A DNA stretch of 64,000 bases, taken from Nocardia alba NBRC 108234. Lineage in GTDB: Bacteria > Actinomycetota > Actinomycetes > Mycobacteriales > Mycobacteriaceae. The position numbers were made by a program, and so were the translations under genes. Location of the stretch: positions 1-64,000 of the forward strand of contig NZ_BDAX01000025.1 in NCBI RefSeq assembly GCF_001612665.1, read 5' to 3'. The notes below the pieces were generated by a model. It worked only from the letters and a program-made list of their open reading frames with translations, did no database searches and was not told the DNA's origin. Of the stretch, positions 43,520 to 52,027 are shown piece after piece. Numbering within the stretch: position 1 is the stretch's first letter; each line of letters opens with the position of its first letter.

Positions 43520-45322
43520 GTGTCTGCCGCAGCCGGACTGCAGACCGCGACGGTGAAGCATCCGGATGTGATGGCTCCCGTTGTCGCGCTGGTCGACGAA
43601 CTGCGGGAACTGGTCCGCTCGGGCGGGCGCAACGACCTCGACGCCCGTCTCGGCATGGTGCGGGCCAGGCTCAGCGATCCGCGGGTCAGGATCGTCGTCG
43701 TCGGTGAACCGCAGGCGGGGATGAGCACGCTGGTCAACAGCATGGTCGGGTCCCCGGTCAGCGCCACCGAGGGCAAGCCGAGCGTGCCGGTGATCGTCGA
43801 ATACGGCCAGGCGCCGAAGGCGACACTGGTGAAATCGGCGCCGGGTGGCCGGGTCGAACGGGTGCAGGTCGACCCGCTGAATCCGCTGCCCGCGCTGACC
43901 GCGCTCGGGGTGTTGCGTGCGGAGTTCGCCGAGCCGAGTGGGCTGCTGGCCGACGGGCTCGTCGTCATGGACGCGCCCGGCGCGACCGCGCACGAGGCGG
44001 CCGCCTGGTCGATGATCGCCGCCGCCGATGTGGTCCTCTACGCCACTGATTGCGCCGCCGAACTCACCGAGGCGCAGCTGGATTACCTGCGCCGGGTCGA
44101 GCGGGTGTGTCCGTCGGTGGTCTGTGTGCTCACCAAGATCGACCGCAATCCGCACTGGTCGCTCACCCAGCGACGCAATCGCGCGCTGCTCGACGGTGCC
44201 GGGCTGAACTTCGCGGTGGCTCCCGTCTCCGGCCTGCTGCATCGCGAGGCCGCCGAGCGCGGTGATCAGCAGCGCGATGCCGAGTCGGGCGTGCCCCAGC
44301 TCATCGATCATCTACGGGAATATGTTGTCGCCCAGGCTGATTCGGTGGCGGTGACGGCCGCGGCGCGCGATATCGCGCTGATCACCGACCAGCTCACCGT
44401 GACGCTGCGGGCCGAGGCGGACACGCTGCGCGACCCACGCAGGCGCGCCGAGATCACCCAGCGCCTCGCCGCCGCCCGCACCGCCGCCGACCAACTGCGC
44501 CAGCGCACCGCCACCTGGCAGGTCACCCTGGTCGACGGCGGTTCCGAGCTCAGCGCCGACATCGAACACGATCTTCGGCACCGCTTGCGCACGCTGGTTC
44601 GCGAGGCGGAGGCCGAGATCACCCGCACCGATCCGGCCCACAAGTGGTCCGATTTCGCCTCTGAACTGGACGCGCGGATCTGTGAGGCGGTCGAGGAGAA
44701 CTTCGTGATGGCGCACTACCGTGCCGTCGAGCTCACCGAGCAGGTGGCCTCGAAGTTCCCGCCCGACAACCGAACCCCGCCGCTACCCGAACTGCGGCTG
44801 ACCAATCCCGGTGAGGTGCTCGAGCCGGTGCAGCCGCTGGAGCCACTCGAAAGCGCCAAGGCCGGTGTGGGACAGCAGTTGCTCACCGCGCTGCGCGGTT
44901 CCTACGGCGGCATCCTGATGGTCGGTCTGGCCACCAGCCTGCTCGGGATGTCGCTGGTGAACTGGTATTCCGCCGGCGCGGGCGTGCTGCTGGGTGTGAA
45001 CGCGCTGTGGGACGACCGCAAGAACCGCAAGCATCGCAGGCAGGCCGAGGCCAAGGTGGCCGTCGCGCGGCTGGCCGACGACGTGATCTTCCAGGTGGGC
45101 AAGGAATCGCGCAACCGTCTGCGCTCCCTGCAACGGGTGCTGCGCGATCACTACACCGAGATCGCCGCCGAGGTGGGCCGCACCGCCGACGAAGCCCTGC
45201 GGGCCGCCGAGGAGACCGGCCTGCGCTACGGCGACCACCGGGAACTGCGCATCACCGAGATCGACGCGGGCCTGCGCACGGTGGCCGAGCTGCGTGAACG
45301 CGCCGAACGCCTCGCCCGCTGA
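43520..45322 (+). CDS. IniA-like dynamin-family protein with altered P-loop
   Basis: 600 residues. It resembles mycobacterial IniA along its length: RIVVVGEPQ at the start of the GTPase domain, MDAPG (G3), LTKID (G4), a helical stalk, and the C-terminal RGSYGGILMVG membrane-binding region (about 460-495) followed by NRLRSLQRVLRDHYTEIA. IniA is a bacterial dynamin-like membrane-remodelling protein induced by cell-wall drugs. The P-loop reads G-E-P-Q-A-G-M-S-T, with Met68 where GTPases have the essential Lys. The GTG start has GAGGGA upstream. No iniC-like gene follows. Confidence 0.85.
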   Translation: MSAAAGLQTATVKHPDVMAPVVALVDELRELVRSGGRNDLDARLGMVRARLSDPRVRIVVVGEPQAGMSTLVNSMVGSPVSATEGKPSVPVIVEYGQAPKATLVKSAPGGRVERVQVDPLNPLPALTALGVLRAEFAEPSGLLADGLVVMDAPGATAHEAAAWSMIAAADVVLYATDCAAELTEAQLDYLRRVERVCPSVVCVLTKIDRNPHWSLTQRRNRALLDGAGLNFAVAPVSGLLHREAAERGDQQRDAESGVPQLIDHLREYVVAQADSVAVTAAARDIALITDQLTVTLRAEADTLRDPRRRAEITQRLAAARTAADQLRQRTATWQVTLVDGGSELSADIEHDLRHRLRTLVREAEAEITRTDPAHKWSDFASELDARICEAVEENFVMAHYRAVELTEQVASKFPPDNRTPPLPELRLTNPGEVLEPVQPLEPLESAKAGVGQQLLTALRGSYGGILMVGLATSLLGMSLVNWYSAGAGVLLGVNALWDDRKNRKHRRQAEAKVAVARLADDVIFQVGKESRNRLRSLQRVLRDHYTEIAAEVGRTADEALRAAEETGLRYGDHRELRITEIDAGLRTVAELRERAERLAR

Positions 45323-45346
45323 CCAGGCGAGGCGGCCGCTGGTTCG

Positions 45347-47314
45347 TCACGGTCGATGCGACGGCGTGTGCGCGGGCTGGAACTGACCCACCTCGCGTTG
45401 GTCCTCGGCTCGGATCACGTGGGTCACCGCGTTGATCAGTGCCAGGTGGGTGAAGGCCTGTGGGAAGTTGCCCAGGTGGCGCCCGCTGTGCGAGTCGATC
45501 TCCTCGGCGTAGAGGCGCAGCGGGCTGGCCAGTGCCAGCAGTCGCTCGCACAGGTTGGTGGCCCGATCGAGTTCGCCGATCTCCACGAGCGCCGAGACCA
45601 GCCAGAACGAACAGATCGTGAACGTTCCCTCTTCGCCCGCCAGTCCGTCGTCGGTGGTATCGGTGCGATAGCGCAGTACCAGTCCGTTGACGGTGAGGTG
45701 GTCGGCGATGGCGAGCACCGTCGCGCGAATACGCGGATCATCGGACGGCAGGAAACGGGTCAGCACCACCAGCAGCAGTGAGGCGTCGAGGGTGTCGCCA
45801 CCATAGGTCTGGGTGAAGACGCCCTGCGCGTTCACACCGAACTCGAGGACATCGGCGCGGATCTCCTCGGCGATCTCGAACCACTCGGCCGCGCGCTCGT
45901 GTTGGCCGTGCAACTGCGCCAGCCGGGCGCCGCGGTCCAGTGCCACCCAGCACATCACCTTCGACGAGGTGAAGTTCTGCGGTTCGCCGCGGACCTCCCA
46001 GATCCCGCGGTCGGGTTTGCGCCAGTTGGCGATGGCCGCGTGCACGGTGCGTTCGAGTAGCGGCCACAGCGATTCCGGTACCTGTCCGCGCGACTTCACG
46101 TGCAGGTACACCGCGTCGAGCATGGTGCCCCAGATGTCGTGCTGGTCCTGGTCGTAGGCGGCGTTGCCGATGCGGACCGGGCGCGCGCCGTCGTAGCCGA
46201 ACAGGTTCGGCAGCTCGTACTCGGTGATGCGTCGTTCGCCGCCGATTCCGTAGAGCACCTGCAGGGGGACCGCGTCCCCGTTCTCACCGGTGGTCACATC
46301 GTTGAGGAAGGCGAAGAAGTCGTTGGCCTCGCGGTCGAGTCCGAGGGTGTACAGGCCCCACAGCGCGAAACTCGCGTCCCGCACCCAGGTGTAGCGGTAG
46401 TCCCAATTACGTTCTCCGCCAGGGGTTTCCGGCAGCGAGGTGGTCGAGGCGGCGAGCAGCGCACCGGTCGGCGCGTAGGTGAGACCCTTCAGTGTGAGCG
46501 CGCTGCGCTGCAGATAGCTGCGCCACGGATGGTCGGGGAAGTCGCCCTGGGTGATCCAGCGTCGCCAGCATTCGGCGGTCGCCCACATCTTCTGGGCCGC
46601 GTCGTCGAAGGTGGCGGGCGCGGGCAGTTCCGACCAGGTCAGCGCGACGAATACCTGGTCGCCCTCCGACATCCTGGTGCGGGCCCGCGCCTCCCTGCCT
46701 TCCAGGCCGAGTCGCAGATCGGTGGTGAGGACCAGCGACGGCCCGGCATCGGGATCGTTGGTTGCCCGCGCGGTCGCCTGCTCGTAGACCTTGCCGGTGT
46801 ACTCCCATTTCGCCCCGCTCTGGTGATAGTCGAACGAGGGCTGGCAACTCATTTCCAGCTCGACAGTGCCGCTCACGCATTTGACCGTGCGCAACAGCAT
46901 GTGCTCGGCATCCCAGTCCATCGGGGTCCGCCGGTGGGTCTTGGACCGGGCGATGTTGTTGTGCCACGGGCCGAGAACCAGCGCGTCGCGCACGATCAGC
47001 CACCCGGTCTCGGTCTGCCAGGTGGTTTCCAGGATCATTCCGCCCGGTAGATACCGCCGCGCCGCCGGCACGTTCTTGCCGTAGGGACCGATCCGGAAAT
47101 GCCCGGCGCTGCGATCGAGGACCGCGCCGAAAACACTGGGGGAGTCGGGGCGGGGCACGCACATCCACTCCACCGAACCGCTGCTGGCGATCAGGCAGCT
47201 GGTTTCACAGTCGGACAGGAACGCGTAGTCGTCGATCGGCGGAAACGCGCCGCGACGACCACTGGAGGAGACCGGACTCAGAATCGGCGGGCTGTCGGCG
47301 CTGGAAGACTCCAT
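45347..47314 (-). CDS. Glycoside hydrolase family 15 protein, trehalase-type
   Basis: 655 residues. The N-terminal beta-sandwich (IDDYAFLSDCETSCLIASSG) and the catalytic (alpha/alpha)6 barrel with RNWDYRYTWVRDASFAL and WGTMLDAVY are characteristic of GH15. In mycobacteria the homologue at this position (Rv2402 type) hydrolyses trehalose. Trehalose is abundant in mycolic-acid bacteria, so a trehalase role is likely, but glucoamylase-type activity on other glucosides cannot be excluded. It is convergent with the IniA-like gene (24 bases apart). Confidence 0.88.
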   Translation of the reverse strand: MESSSADSPPILSPVSSSGRRGAFPPIDDYAFLSDCETSCLIASSGSVEWMCVPRPDSPSVFGAVLDRSAGHFRIGPYGKNVPAARRYLPGGMILETTWQTETGWLIVRDALVLGPWHNNIARSKTHRRTPMDWDAEHMLLRTVKCVSGTVELEMSCQPSFDYHQSGAKWEYTGKVYEQATARATNDPDAGPSLVLTTDLRLGLEGREARARTRMSEGDQVFVALTWSELPAPATFDDAAQKMWATAECWRRWITQGDFPDHPWRSYLQRSALTLKGLTYAPTGALLAASTTSLPETPGGERNWDYRYTWVRDASFALWGLYTLGLDREANDFFAFLNDVTTGENGDAVPLQVLYGIGGERRITEYELPNLFGYDGARPVRIGNAAYDQDQHDIWGTMLDAVYLHVKSRGQVPESLWPLLERTVHAAIANWRKPDRGIWEVRGEPQNFTSSKVMCWVALDRGARLAQLHGQHERAAEWFEIAEEIRADVLEFGVNAQGVFTQTYGGDTLDASLLLVVLTRFLPSDDPRIRATVLAIADHLTVNGLVLRYRTDTTDDGLAGEEGTFTICSFWLVSALVEIGELDRATNLCERLLALASPLRLYAEEIDSHSGRHLGNFPQAFTHLALINAVTHVIRAEDQREVGQFQPAHTPSHRP

Positions 47315-47453
47315 ACCCCATCATCACGGCGTCGCGGGCACGCGTCCACCGCCGTGGGCGGCGATCTCGGCGGATCGGCTGGTCGCGGCCGGGAATTCGC
47401 CCGCGCCCAGTGGACGGCGAGGACGTTCACAGCGACCGACTAGGCTGGACGGC

Positions 47454-47690
47454 GTGCAACGCATCGCAGGTTGGTGGGACGGCTTCGAACTCTGGGTAGC
47501 CGGGCTGCCCTTCATTCCGCAGTTTCTCGTGGTGCTGGTCGGCATGGTCCCGATCAGTTTCGCCATCGCCTTCCTGCTCGATCGGAGCCTGCGCGCGGTC
47601 TTCCGCGTGCTGCGCCGTGACGATCGCACCGAACCGCCGATGCCGGTCACCCTCGCCGAAACCCCGATCCTCGGCAGCGGTGCCCGCTGA
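47454..47690 (+). CDS. Small membrane protein (Rv2401A-like position)
   Basis: 78 residues with one or two closely spaced membrane helices (about 20-43: FIPQFLVVLVGMVPISFAIA) and a basic cytoplasmic tail (RSLRAVFRVLRRDDR). The GTG start has TAGGCT seven bases upstream, fitting a leaderless promoter. It overlaps a 25-codon membrane microprotein by TGATG. Located between the GH15 gene and the M48/sulfate region, like Rv2401A. Function unknown. Confidence 0.75.
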   Translation: MQRIAGWWDGFELWVAGLPFIPQFLVVLVGMVPISFAIAFLLDRSLRAVFRVLRRDDRTEPPMPVTLAETPILGSGAR

Positions 47691-47767
47691 TGCCACGTTC
47701 TCGCGTCCAGCTCGCCCTCATCGCCCTGCTAGTCCTGGTCGTCATCGCATGGTTCTTCACGCGGTAG
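47690..47767 (+). CDS. 25-residue single-helix membrane microprotein
   Basis: The ATG at 47690 overlaps the stop of the 78-residue gene (TGATG) and the frame ends TAG at 47767. The product starts MPRSRVQ and continues as one hydrophobic helix (LALIALLVLVVIAWFF) ending TR, an inside-positive membrane peptide. Coupled translation and the ideal transmembrane profile make it a believable gene. Function unknown. Confidence 0.6.
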   Translation: MPRSRVQLALIALLVLVVIAWFFTR

Positions 47768-47801
47768 CCGACGCGAGCGTGGGCCCGCGCCGGCACAGCG
47801 C

Positions 47802-48851
47802 CTAGTTCTTGCGCCAGTCGTCGAAGCGTTTGCCCAGGTCGGATACGGTACGGCCGACTTCGTGGCCGACGGTGTTCACCGCCGAGCCCACATCGCGACC
47901 CAGATCACGCACCGTGCGGACCAGCAGGTCCTCGGACTGGTCGAACGACTCGCGGTAATGGCGGGTCGCGTCCTTGACCTCCTCGCTGATGCGCGCGTTC
48001 TTGTCCTGATCGCGGCGCGGATAGCTGCCACCGAGCACTCGCTCGTACTCCCCGGACTGGATCCAGCGGCGCAGCTCGGCCGCGCGCAGCACCGAGAACG
48101 GGTGCGACTGCAGTTCCAGGTTGAGCAGTTTGAGCACGCCGTCGCGCAGGTCGCCCGAGCGCAGGTAGTCGTCGGCCTGGTCGAGGAACGCGCCGTGGTT
48201 CATCTCGTGCAGCCACGCGCCGCCCGCGGTCTTCATGTGCACGCGCACCGAGGCCTCCACGTCCTGGCAGCACAGCAGCCCCGCCCGGTCGCCGGACAGC
48301 TCCGACTTGCGGCTCCACTCCATCAGCGCCGCCACGATGGCGCGCAGCGCCCAGCCGCCCACCGGCATCCAGCCGACCGAGGCCGACAACCGCATCAGGT
48401 GCATGAGCATCGTGCGATACACCGCGTGCCCAGATAGTGCGTGGCCGAGTTCATGGCCGACCACGAACCGCAGCTCCTCGGCGTCCATCAGTTCCAGCAG
48501 GCCGGTGGTGAGCACGATGAACGGCTTGTCCATCCCGATGGTGAACGCGTTCACCGACGGGTCCTGGAGTACGAACATCTCCGGCGTCGTCTGCGCGTCG
48601 AGTACGCCGACGCAGTCGGCGCGCAACTGGTGCAGCGTGCGGAACTGCCGGTCGTCGACCCGCACGGCGGTCGCCAGATACATCAGCCGGTGCTGACGCT
48701 CCCGCAGCAATCCCGACAGCGCCCGCAACACCGTGTCGAAGCCGCTCAACGAGCGCAGCGCCACGAGCGCGGTGCGGTCGGCCGGGTGTTCCCAAGCGCG
48801 CGTGCTGATCTCTGGCAAACGCGTGCGAACCCGGTCTGGAGCCATGGTCAT
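47802..48851 (-). CDS. M48 family zinc metalloprotease
   Basis: 349 residues. The zinc site H-E-L-G-H is at 133-137 with the third ligand in SELSGDRAG. There is no long membrane helix, unlike HtpX, so it is a soluble or peripheral member. The C-terminal 80 residues are helical and charged (RTVRDLGRDVGSAVNTVGHE). Two ATGs two codons apart (48851, 48845) could start translation. It diverges from the sulfate transport operon across about 375 bases. Confidence 0.85.
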   Translation of the reverse strand: MTMAPDRVRTRLPEISTRAWEHPADRTALVALRSLSGFDTVLRALSGLLRERQHRLMYLATAVRVDDRQFRTLHQLRADCVGVLDAQTTPEMFVLQDPSVNAFTIGMDKPFIVLTTGLLELMDAEELRFVVGHELGHALSGHAVYRTMLMHLMRLSASVGWMPVGGWALRAIVAALMEWSRKSELSGDRAGLLCCQDVEASVRVHMKTAGGAWLHEMNHGAFLDQADDYLRSGDLRDGVLKLLNLELQSHPFSVLRAAELRRWIQSGEYERVLGGSYPRRDQDKNARISEEVKDATRHYRESFDQSEDLLVRTVRDLGRDVGSAVNTVGHEVGRTVSDLGKRFDDWRKN

Positions 48852-48926
48852 AGGATGAAATCCCCCCTGGTTAGAGAACTCTCGTTGATTGCGATCATCA
48901 TGGCGCAATCTGCTAGAGTCTGCCCT

Positions 48927-49016
48927 GTGTCGTCGAGTGTCGCCCCGCAGATCCGCCATGAGTTGGCGTTGATCGCTGTCGGCAACCTCGCGGTCGCGGA
49001 CATCCTCTGTCGATGA
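48927..49016 (+). CDS. Probable leader peptide of the sulfate transport operon
   Basis: A 29-codon frame starting GTG, beginning MSSSVAPQ and ending ADILCR, with its only Cys at the next-to-last residue. TAGAGT lies exactly seven bases upstream, the leaderless arrangement seen repeatedly in this window. Leaderless upstream frames that sense cysteine supply through Cys codons near the stop are known upstream of sulfur genes in mycobacteria. This one precedes subI by 211 bases, with an inverted repeat in between. Inference, but the layout fits well. Confidence 0.5.
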   Translation: MSSSVAPQIRHELALIAVGNLAVADILCR

Positions 49017-49124
49017 TCGGCCACCGGACACGTCTGCGCGTTCTTGCCCAGTAGACTGGCGCGCGCTTTCCCTTCGCAGTCGTAGTCCGTAACTCCGGGG
49101 GCCATCGGGCCCGAGTCGCGCCAA

Positions 49125-49148
49125 CTGCCGTATATCCATGTACGGCAG
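49125..49148 (+). promoter_or_regulatory. Inverted repeat in the sulfate operon leader
   Basis: CTGCCGTA (49125-49132) and TACGGCAG (49141-49148), perfect 8-bp arms with an 8-base spacer, 79 bases before subI. It could be an RNA hairpin in an attenuator or a protein operator. Confidence 0.5.
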
Positions 49149-49227
49149 GTCTACCGATCGACATGAGCGATCCCTGCCCGCACGAAAGCCGTTGCGCCGC
49201 AGGTCCTTTCCTGAAAGGTTCACCCCG

Positions 49228-50280
49228 ATGTCTCGCAACACCTGGATCGGCTCCCGCCGCCGCGCCGCCGCCATCGCTCTCACTGCTGTCGCCGCGGTCG
49301 CCCTGACCGCCTGCGGTGGTGGCGCCAGCGACTCGACCGACAGCGGCGCGACCGTGGCCGACGGCAGCGGGGGCACCCTCAATCTGTACGCCTACGCGGT
49401 CCCGAAGCCGGGCTTCGACAAGGTCGTGCCCGAGTTCAACAAGACCGACGCGGGCAAGGGCGTCCAGGTCCAGGCCTCTTACGGCGCCTCGGGCGACCAG
49501 TCGCGCAAGGTCAAGGACGGCGCCGAGGCCGACGTCGTGAACTTCTCCGTCGAACCCGATATCACCCGTCTGGTCGACGCCGGTCTGGTCGAGTCGAGCT
49601 GGAACGCCGACGCCACCAAGGGCATCCCCTTCGGCTCGGTCGTCACCCTGGTGGTGCGCAAGGGCAACCCCAAGGGCATCAAGGACTGGGACGACCTGCT
49701 GAAGCCGGGTGTCGAGGTCGTCACCCCGAACCCGTTCAGCTCGGGCTCGGCCAAGTGGAACCTGCTCGCGCCCTACGCGGCCAAGAGCGACGGCGGCAAG
49801 AACCAGCAGGCCGGTCTGGACTACCTGTCGCAGCTGATCTCGCCCGAGCACGTGAAGGTGCAGCCCAAGTCAGGCCGCGAAGCCACCGAGACCTTCCTGC
49901 AGGGCACCGGCGACGTGCTGCTGAGCTACGAGAACGAGGCCCTGTTCTCCGAGCGCAACGGCGACCCGATCGAGCACATCAACCCGCCGACCACCTTCAA
50001 GATCGAGAACCCGGTCGCGGTGCTGAAGAACTCCAAGAACCTGGCCAAGGCCACCGCGTTCCGTGACTTCCTGTTCACCCCCGCGGGCCAGAAGGCGTGG
50101 GCGCAGGCCGGCTTCCGTCCGGTCGATCCGAAGGTCGCCGCCGAGTTCGCCAAGGACTTCCCGACCCCGGCCAAGCTGTGGACCATCGATGACCTCGGTG
50201 GCTGGAAGGCCGTCGACAAGGATCTGTTCGCGCAGGGCACCGGCAAGGTCGCTGTCATCTACGACAAGGCCACCAAGTAG
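49228..50280 (+). CDS. subI: Sulfate-binding lipoprotein of the sulfate ABC importer
   Basis: 350 residues. The signal sequence has a lipobox (VALTACGGG), so the mature protein is lipid-anchored at the outer face of the membrane. The fold is that of periplasmic sulfate-binding proteins (LNLYAYAVPKPGFDKVVPEF, NPFSSGSAKWNLL, GTGDVLLSYENEA). Captures sulfate or thiosulfate for CysT/CysW/CysA. GAAAGG lies nine bases upstream of ATG; an in-frame ATG 30 codons upstream would spoil the signal peptide. Confidence 0.93.
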   Translation: MSRNTWIGSRRRAAAIALTAVAAVALTACGGGASDSTDSGATVADGSGGTLNLYAYAVPKPGFDKVVPEFNKTDAGKGVQVQASYGASGDQSRKVKDGAEADVVNFSVEPDITRLVDAGLVESSWNADATKGIPFGSVVTLVVRKGNPKGIKDWDDLLKPGVEVVTPNPFSSGSAKWNLLAPYAAKSDGGKNQQAGLDYLSQLISPEHVKVQPKSGREATETFLQGTGDVLLSYENEALFSERNGDPIEHINPPTTFKIENPVAVLKNSKNLAKATAFRDFLFTPAGQKAWAQAGFRPVDPKVAAEFAKDFPTPAKLWTIDDLGGWKAVDKDLFAQGTGKVAVIYDKATK

Positions 50281-50315
50281 GCCGTGACCCGGATCACACG
50301 CGATACTGGACAACT

Positions 50316-51224
50316 GTGACTGACAGCAGTGGGCTCGCCGGGACCGGGGATACCTCCGGTCCCGGCGGTGCCGTAAAACTGGACAAAAAGCCGCCGACCT
50401 CGCGCGGACCTCGCTGGGCCTGGCTGCGCGTCACCGGGTCGGTGGGCCCGTTCGGCATCGGCGTCGCCGTGCTGTGGCTCAGCATCATCGTGCTGCTGCC
50501 GCTGGCGGCGCTCACCGTCAGCGCCTTCGAAGACGGCTGGGCGGGCTTCTGGGACGCGGTCACCGCGCCCACGGCGCTCGACTCGCTGCGCATCACGGTC
50601 GGCGTCTCGGTGATCGTGGCCGTGATCAATGTCGTGATGGGCACCCTGATCGCCTGGGTGCTGGTGCGCGACGAGTTCCCCGGCAAGAGCATCGTCAACG
50701 CGCTGATCGATCTGCCGTTCGCCCTGCCGACGATCGTGGCCTCGATCGTGCTGCTCTCGCTCTACGGCCCGAACAGTCCGATCGACATCCACCTCAATGC
50801 CAGTCAGCCCGGCCTGATCGTCGCGCTGGCCTTCGTCACCCTGCCGTTCGTGGTGCGCTCGGTGCAGCCGGTGCTGATCGAGGTCGACCGCGAGGTCGAG
50901 CAGGCCTCGCTGTCGCTCGGCGCGAGCAACTGGATCACCTTTCGCCGCATCGTGCTGCCCACCCTGGCTCCGGCGATCATCTCCGGCGGTGGCCTGGCCT
51001 TCGCCAGAGCGATCGGCGAATACGGCTCGGTGGTGCTGATCGGTGGCAATATCCCGCGCGAGACCCAGATGACCTCGCAGTACATCCAGCAGCAGATCGA
51101 GGTCGACCGGCCGATCAACGCCGCCGCGGTGTCGGTGGTGTTGCTGGTGATCTCGTTCGTCAGCCTGCTCGTGCTGCGGATCCTCGCCGAACGCACGTCT
51201 CGCAAGGAAGAGGCGGCTCGATGA
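50316..51224 (+). CDS. cysT: Sulfate ABC transporter permease CysT
   Basis: 302 residues with about six membrane helices after a 45-residue hydrophilic N-terminus. The EAA loop (EQASLSLGASNWITFRRIVL) that docks on the ATPase is present. Starts GTG, 35 bases after subI, and overlaps cysW by ATGA. Forms the translocation pore with CysW. Confidence 0.93.
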   Translation: MTDSSGLAGTGDTSGPGGAVKLDKKPPTSRGPRWAWLRVTGSVGPFGIGVAVLWLSIIVLLPLAALTVSAFEDGWAGFWDAVTAPTALDSLRITVGVSVIVAVINVVMGTLIAWVLVRDEFPGKSIVNALIDLPFALPTIVASIVLLSLYGPNSPIDIHLNASQPGLIVALAFVTLPFVVRSVQPVLIEVDREVEQASLSLGASNWITFRRIVLPTLAPAIISGGGLAFARAIGEYGSVVLIGGNIPRETQMTSQYIQQQIEVDRPINAAAVSVVLLVISFVSLLVLRILAERTSRKEEAAR

Positions 51225-52027
51225 AACTGTCCGCGTTCACCAGGATCTCGCTGCGCACGGTCGCGCTGGGCTACCTGCTGATCCTGCTGGTGCTGCCGCT
51301 GGTGATCATCCTGCTGCGCACGTTCGAGCGGGGGATCGGCGCGTTCATCGACTCGATCACCACCCCCGCGGCCATCTCGGCGTTCCAGCTGTCGATGATC
51401 ATCGTGATCATCGTGGTGCCGTTGAACGTGGTCTTCGGTGTGGTGACGGCGCTGGCGCTGGTCCGCAGCAAGTTCCCCGGCCGCAGCCTGATGCAGGGCA
51501 TCGTCGACCTGCCGTTCGCGGTGTCGCCGGTGGTCGTCGGTGTGTCACTGATCCTGCTGTGGGGTGCCGGTGGCTGGTTCGGTGGGCTGGAATCACTCGG
51601 TTTCAAGGTGATCTTCAGCCTGCCCGGCATGGTGATCGCGACCATCTTCGTCACGCTGCCGTTCGTGGTGCGCGAGGTGGAGCCGGTGCTGCACGAGATC
51701 GGTGACGATCAGGAGCAGGCCGCGGCCACCCTCGGCGCCTCGCGCTGGCAGACCTTCTGGCGGATCACCCTGCCCGCGATCCGGTGGGGCCTCACCTACG
51801 GCGTCGTGCTCACCGTGGCGCGCGCGCTCGGCGAGTTCGGTGCGGTGATCATGGTCTCCACCGCGATGCCGGGCCGGTCGCAGACGCTGACGCTGCTGGT
51901 GCACGGCCGCTATATCGACGACCACAACACCTTCGGCGCCTACAGCGCGGCCACGCTGCTGATGGGCATGGCCTTGGTCGTACTCCTCCTGATGACTCTC
52001 CTCGAACGCAAGCGGGGTACCGAATGA
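51221..52027 (+). CDS. cysW: Sulfate ABC transporter permease CysW
   Basis: 268 residues, six membrane helices, with the EAA loop EQAAATLGASRWQTFWRITL. Paired with CysT in the membrane. ATGA overlaps at both ends couple translation with cysT and cysA. Confidence 0.93.
   Translation: MKLSAFTRISLRTVALGYLLILLVLPLVIILLRTFERGIGAFIDSITTPAAISAFQLSMIIVIIVVPLNVVFGVVTALALVRSKFPGRSLMQGIVDLPFAVSPVVVGVSLILLWGAGGWFGGLESLGFKVIFSLPGMVIATIFVTLPFVVREVEPVLHEIGDDQEQAAATLGASRWQTFWRITLPAIRWGLTYGVVLTVARALGEFGAVIMVSTAMPGRSQTLTLLVHGRYIDDHNTFGAYSAATLLMGMALVVLLLMTLLERKRGTE

Noticed and set aside
49138..49227. 30-codon N-terminal extension of subI
   Set aside because: It would place a basic segment ahead of the lipoprotein signal peptide. 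The internal ATG at 49228 has GAAAGG upstream.
49163..49300. Alternative Cys-containing upstream frame (starts MSDPCPHESRC) overlapping subI
   Set aside because: No -10 box or ribosome binding site at the right distance; its Cys residues are scattered and it continues into subI out of phase. The 48927 leader frame is better supported.
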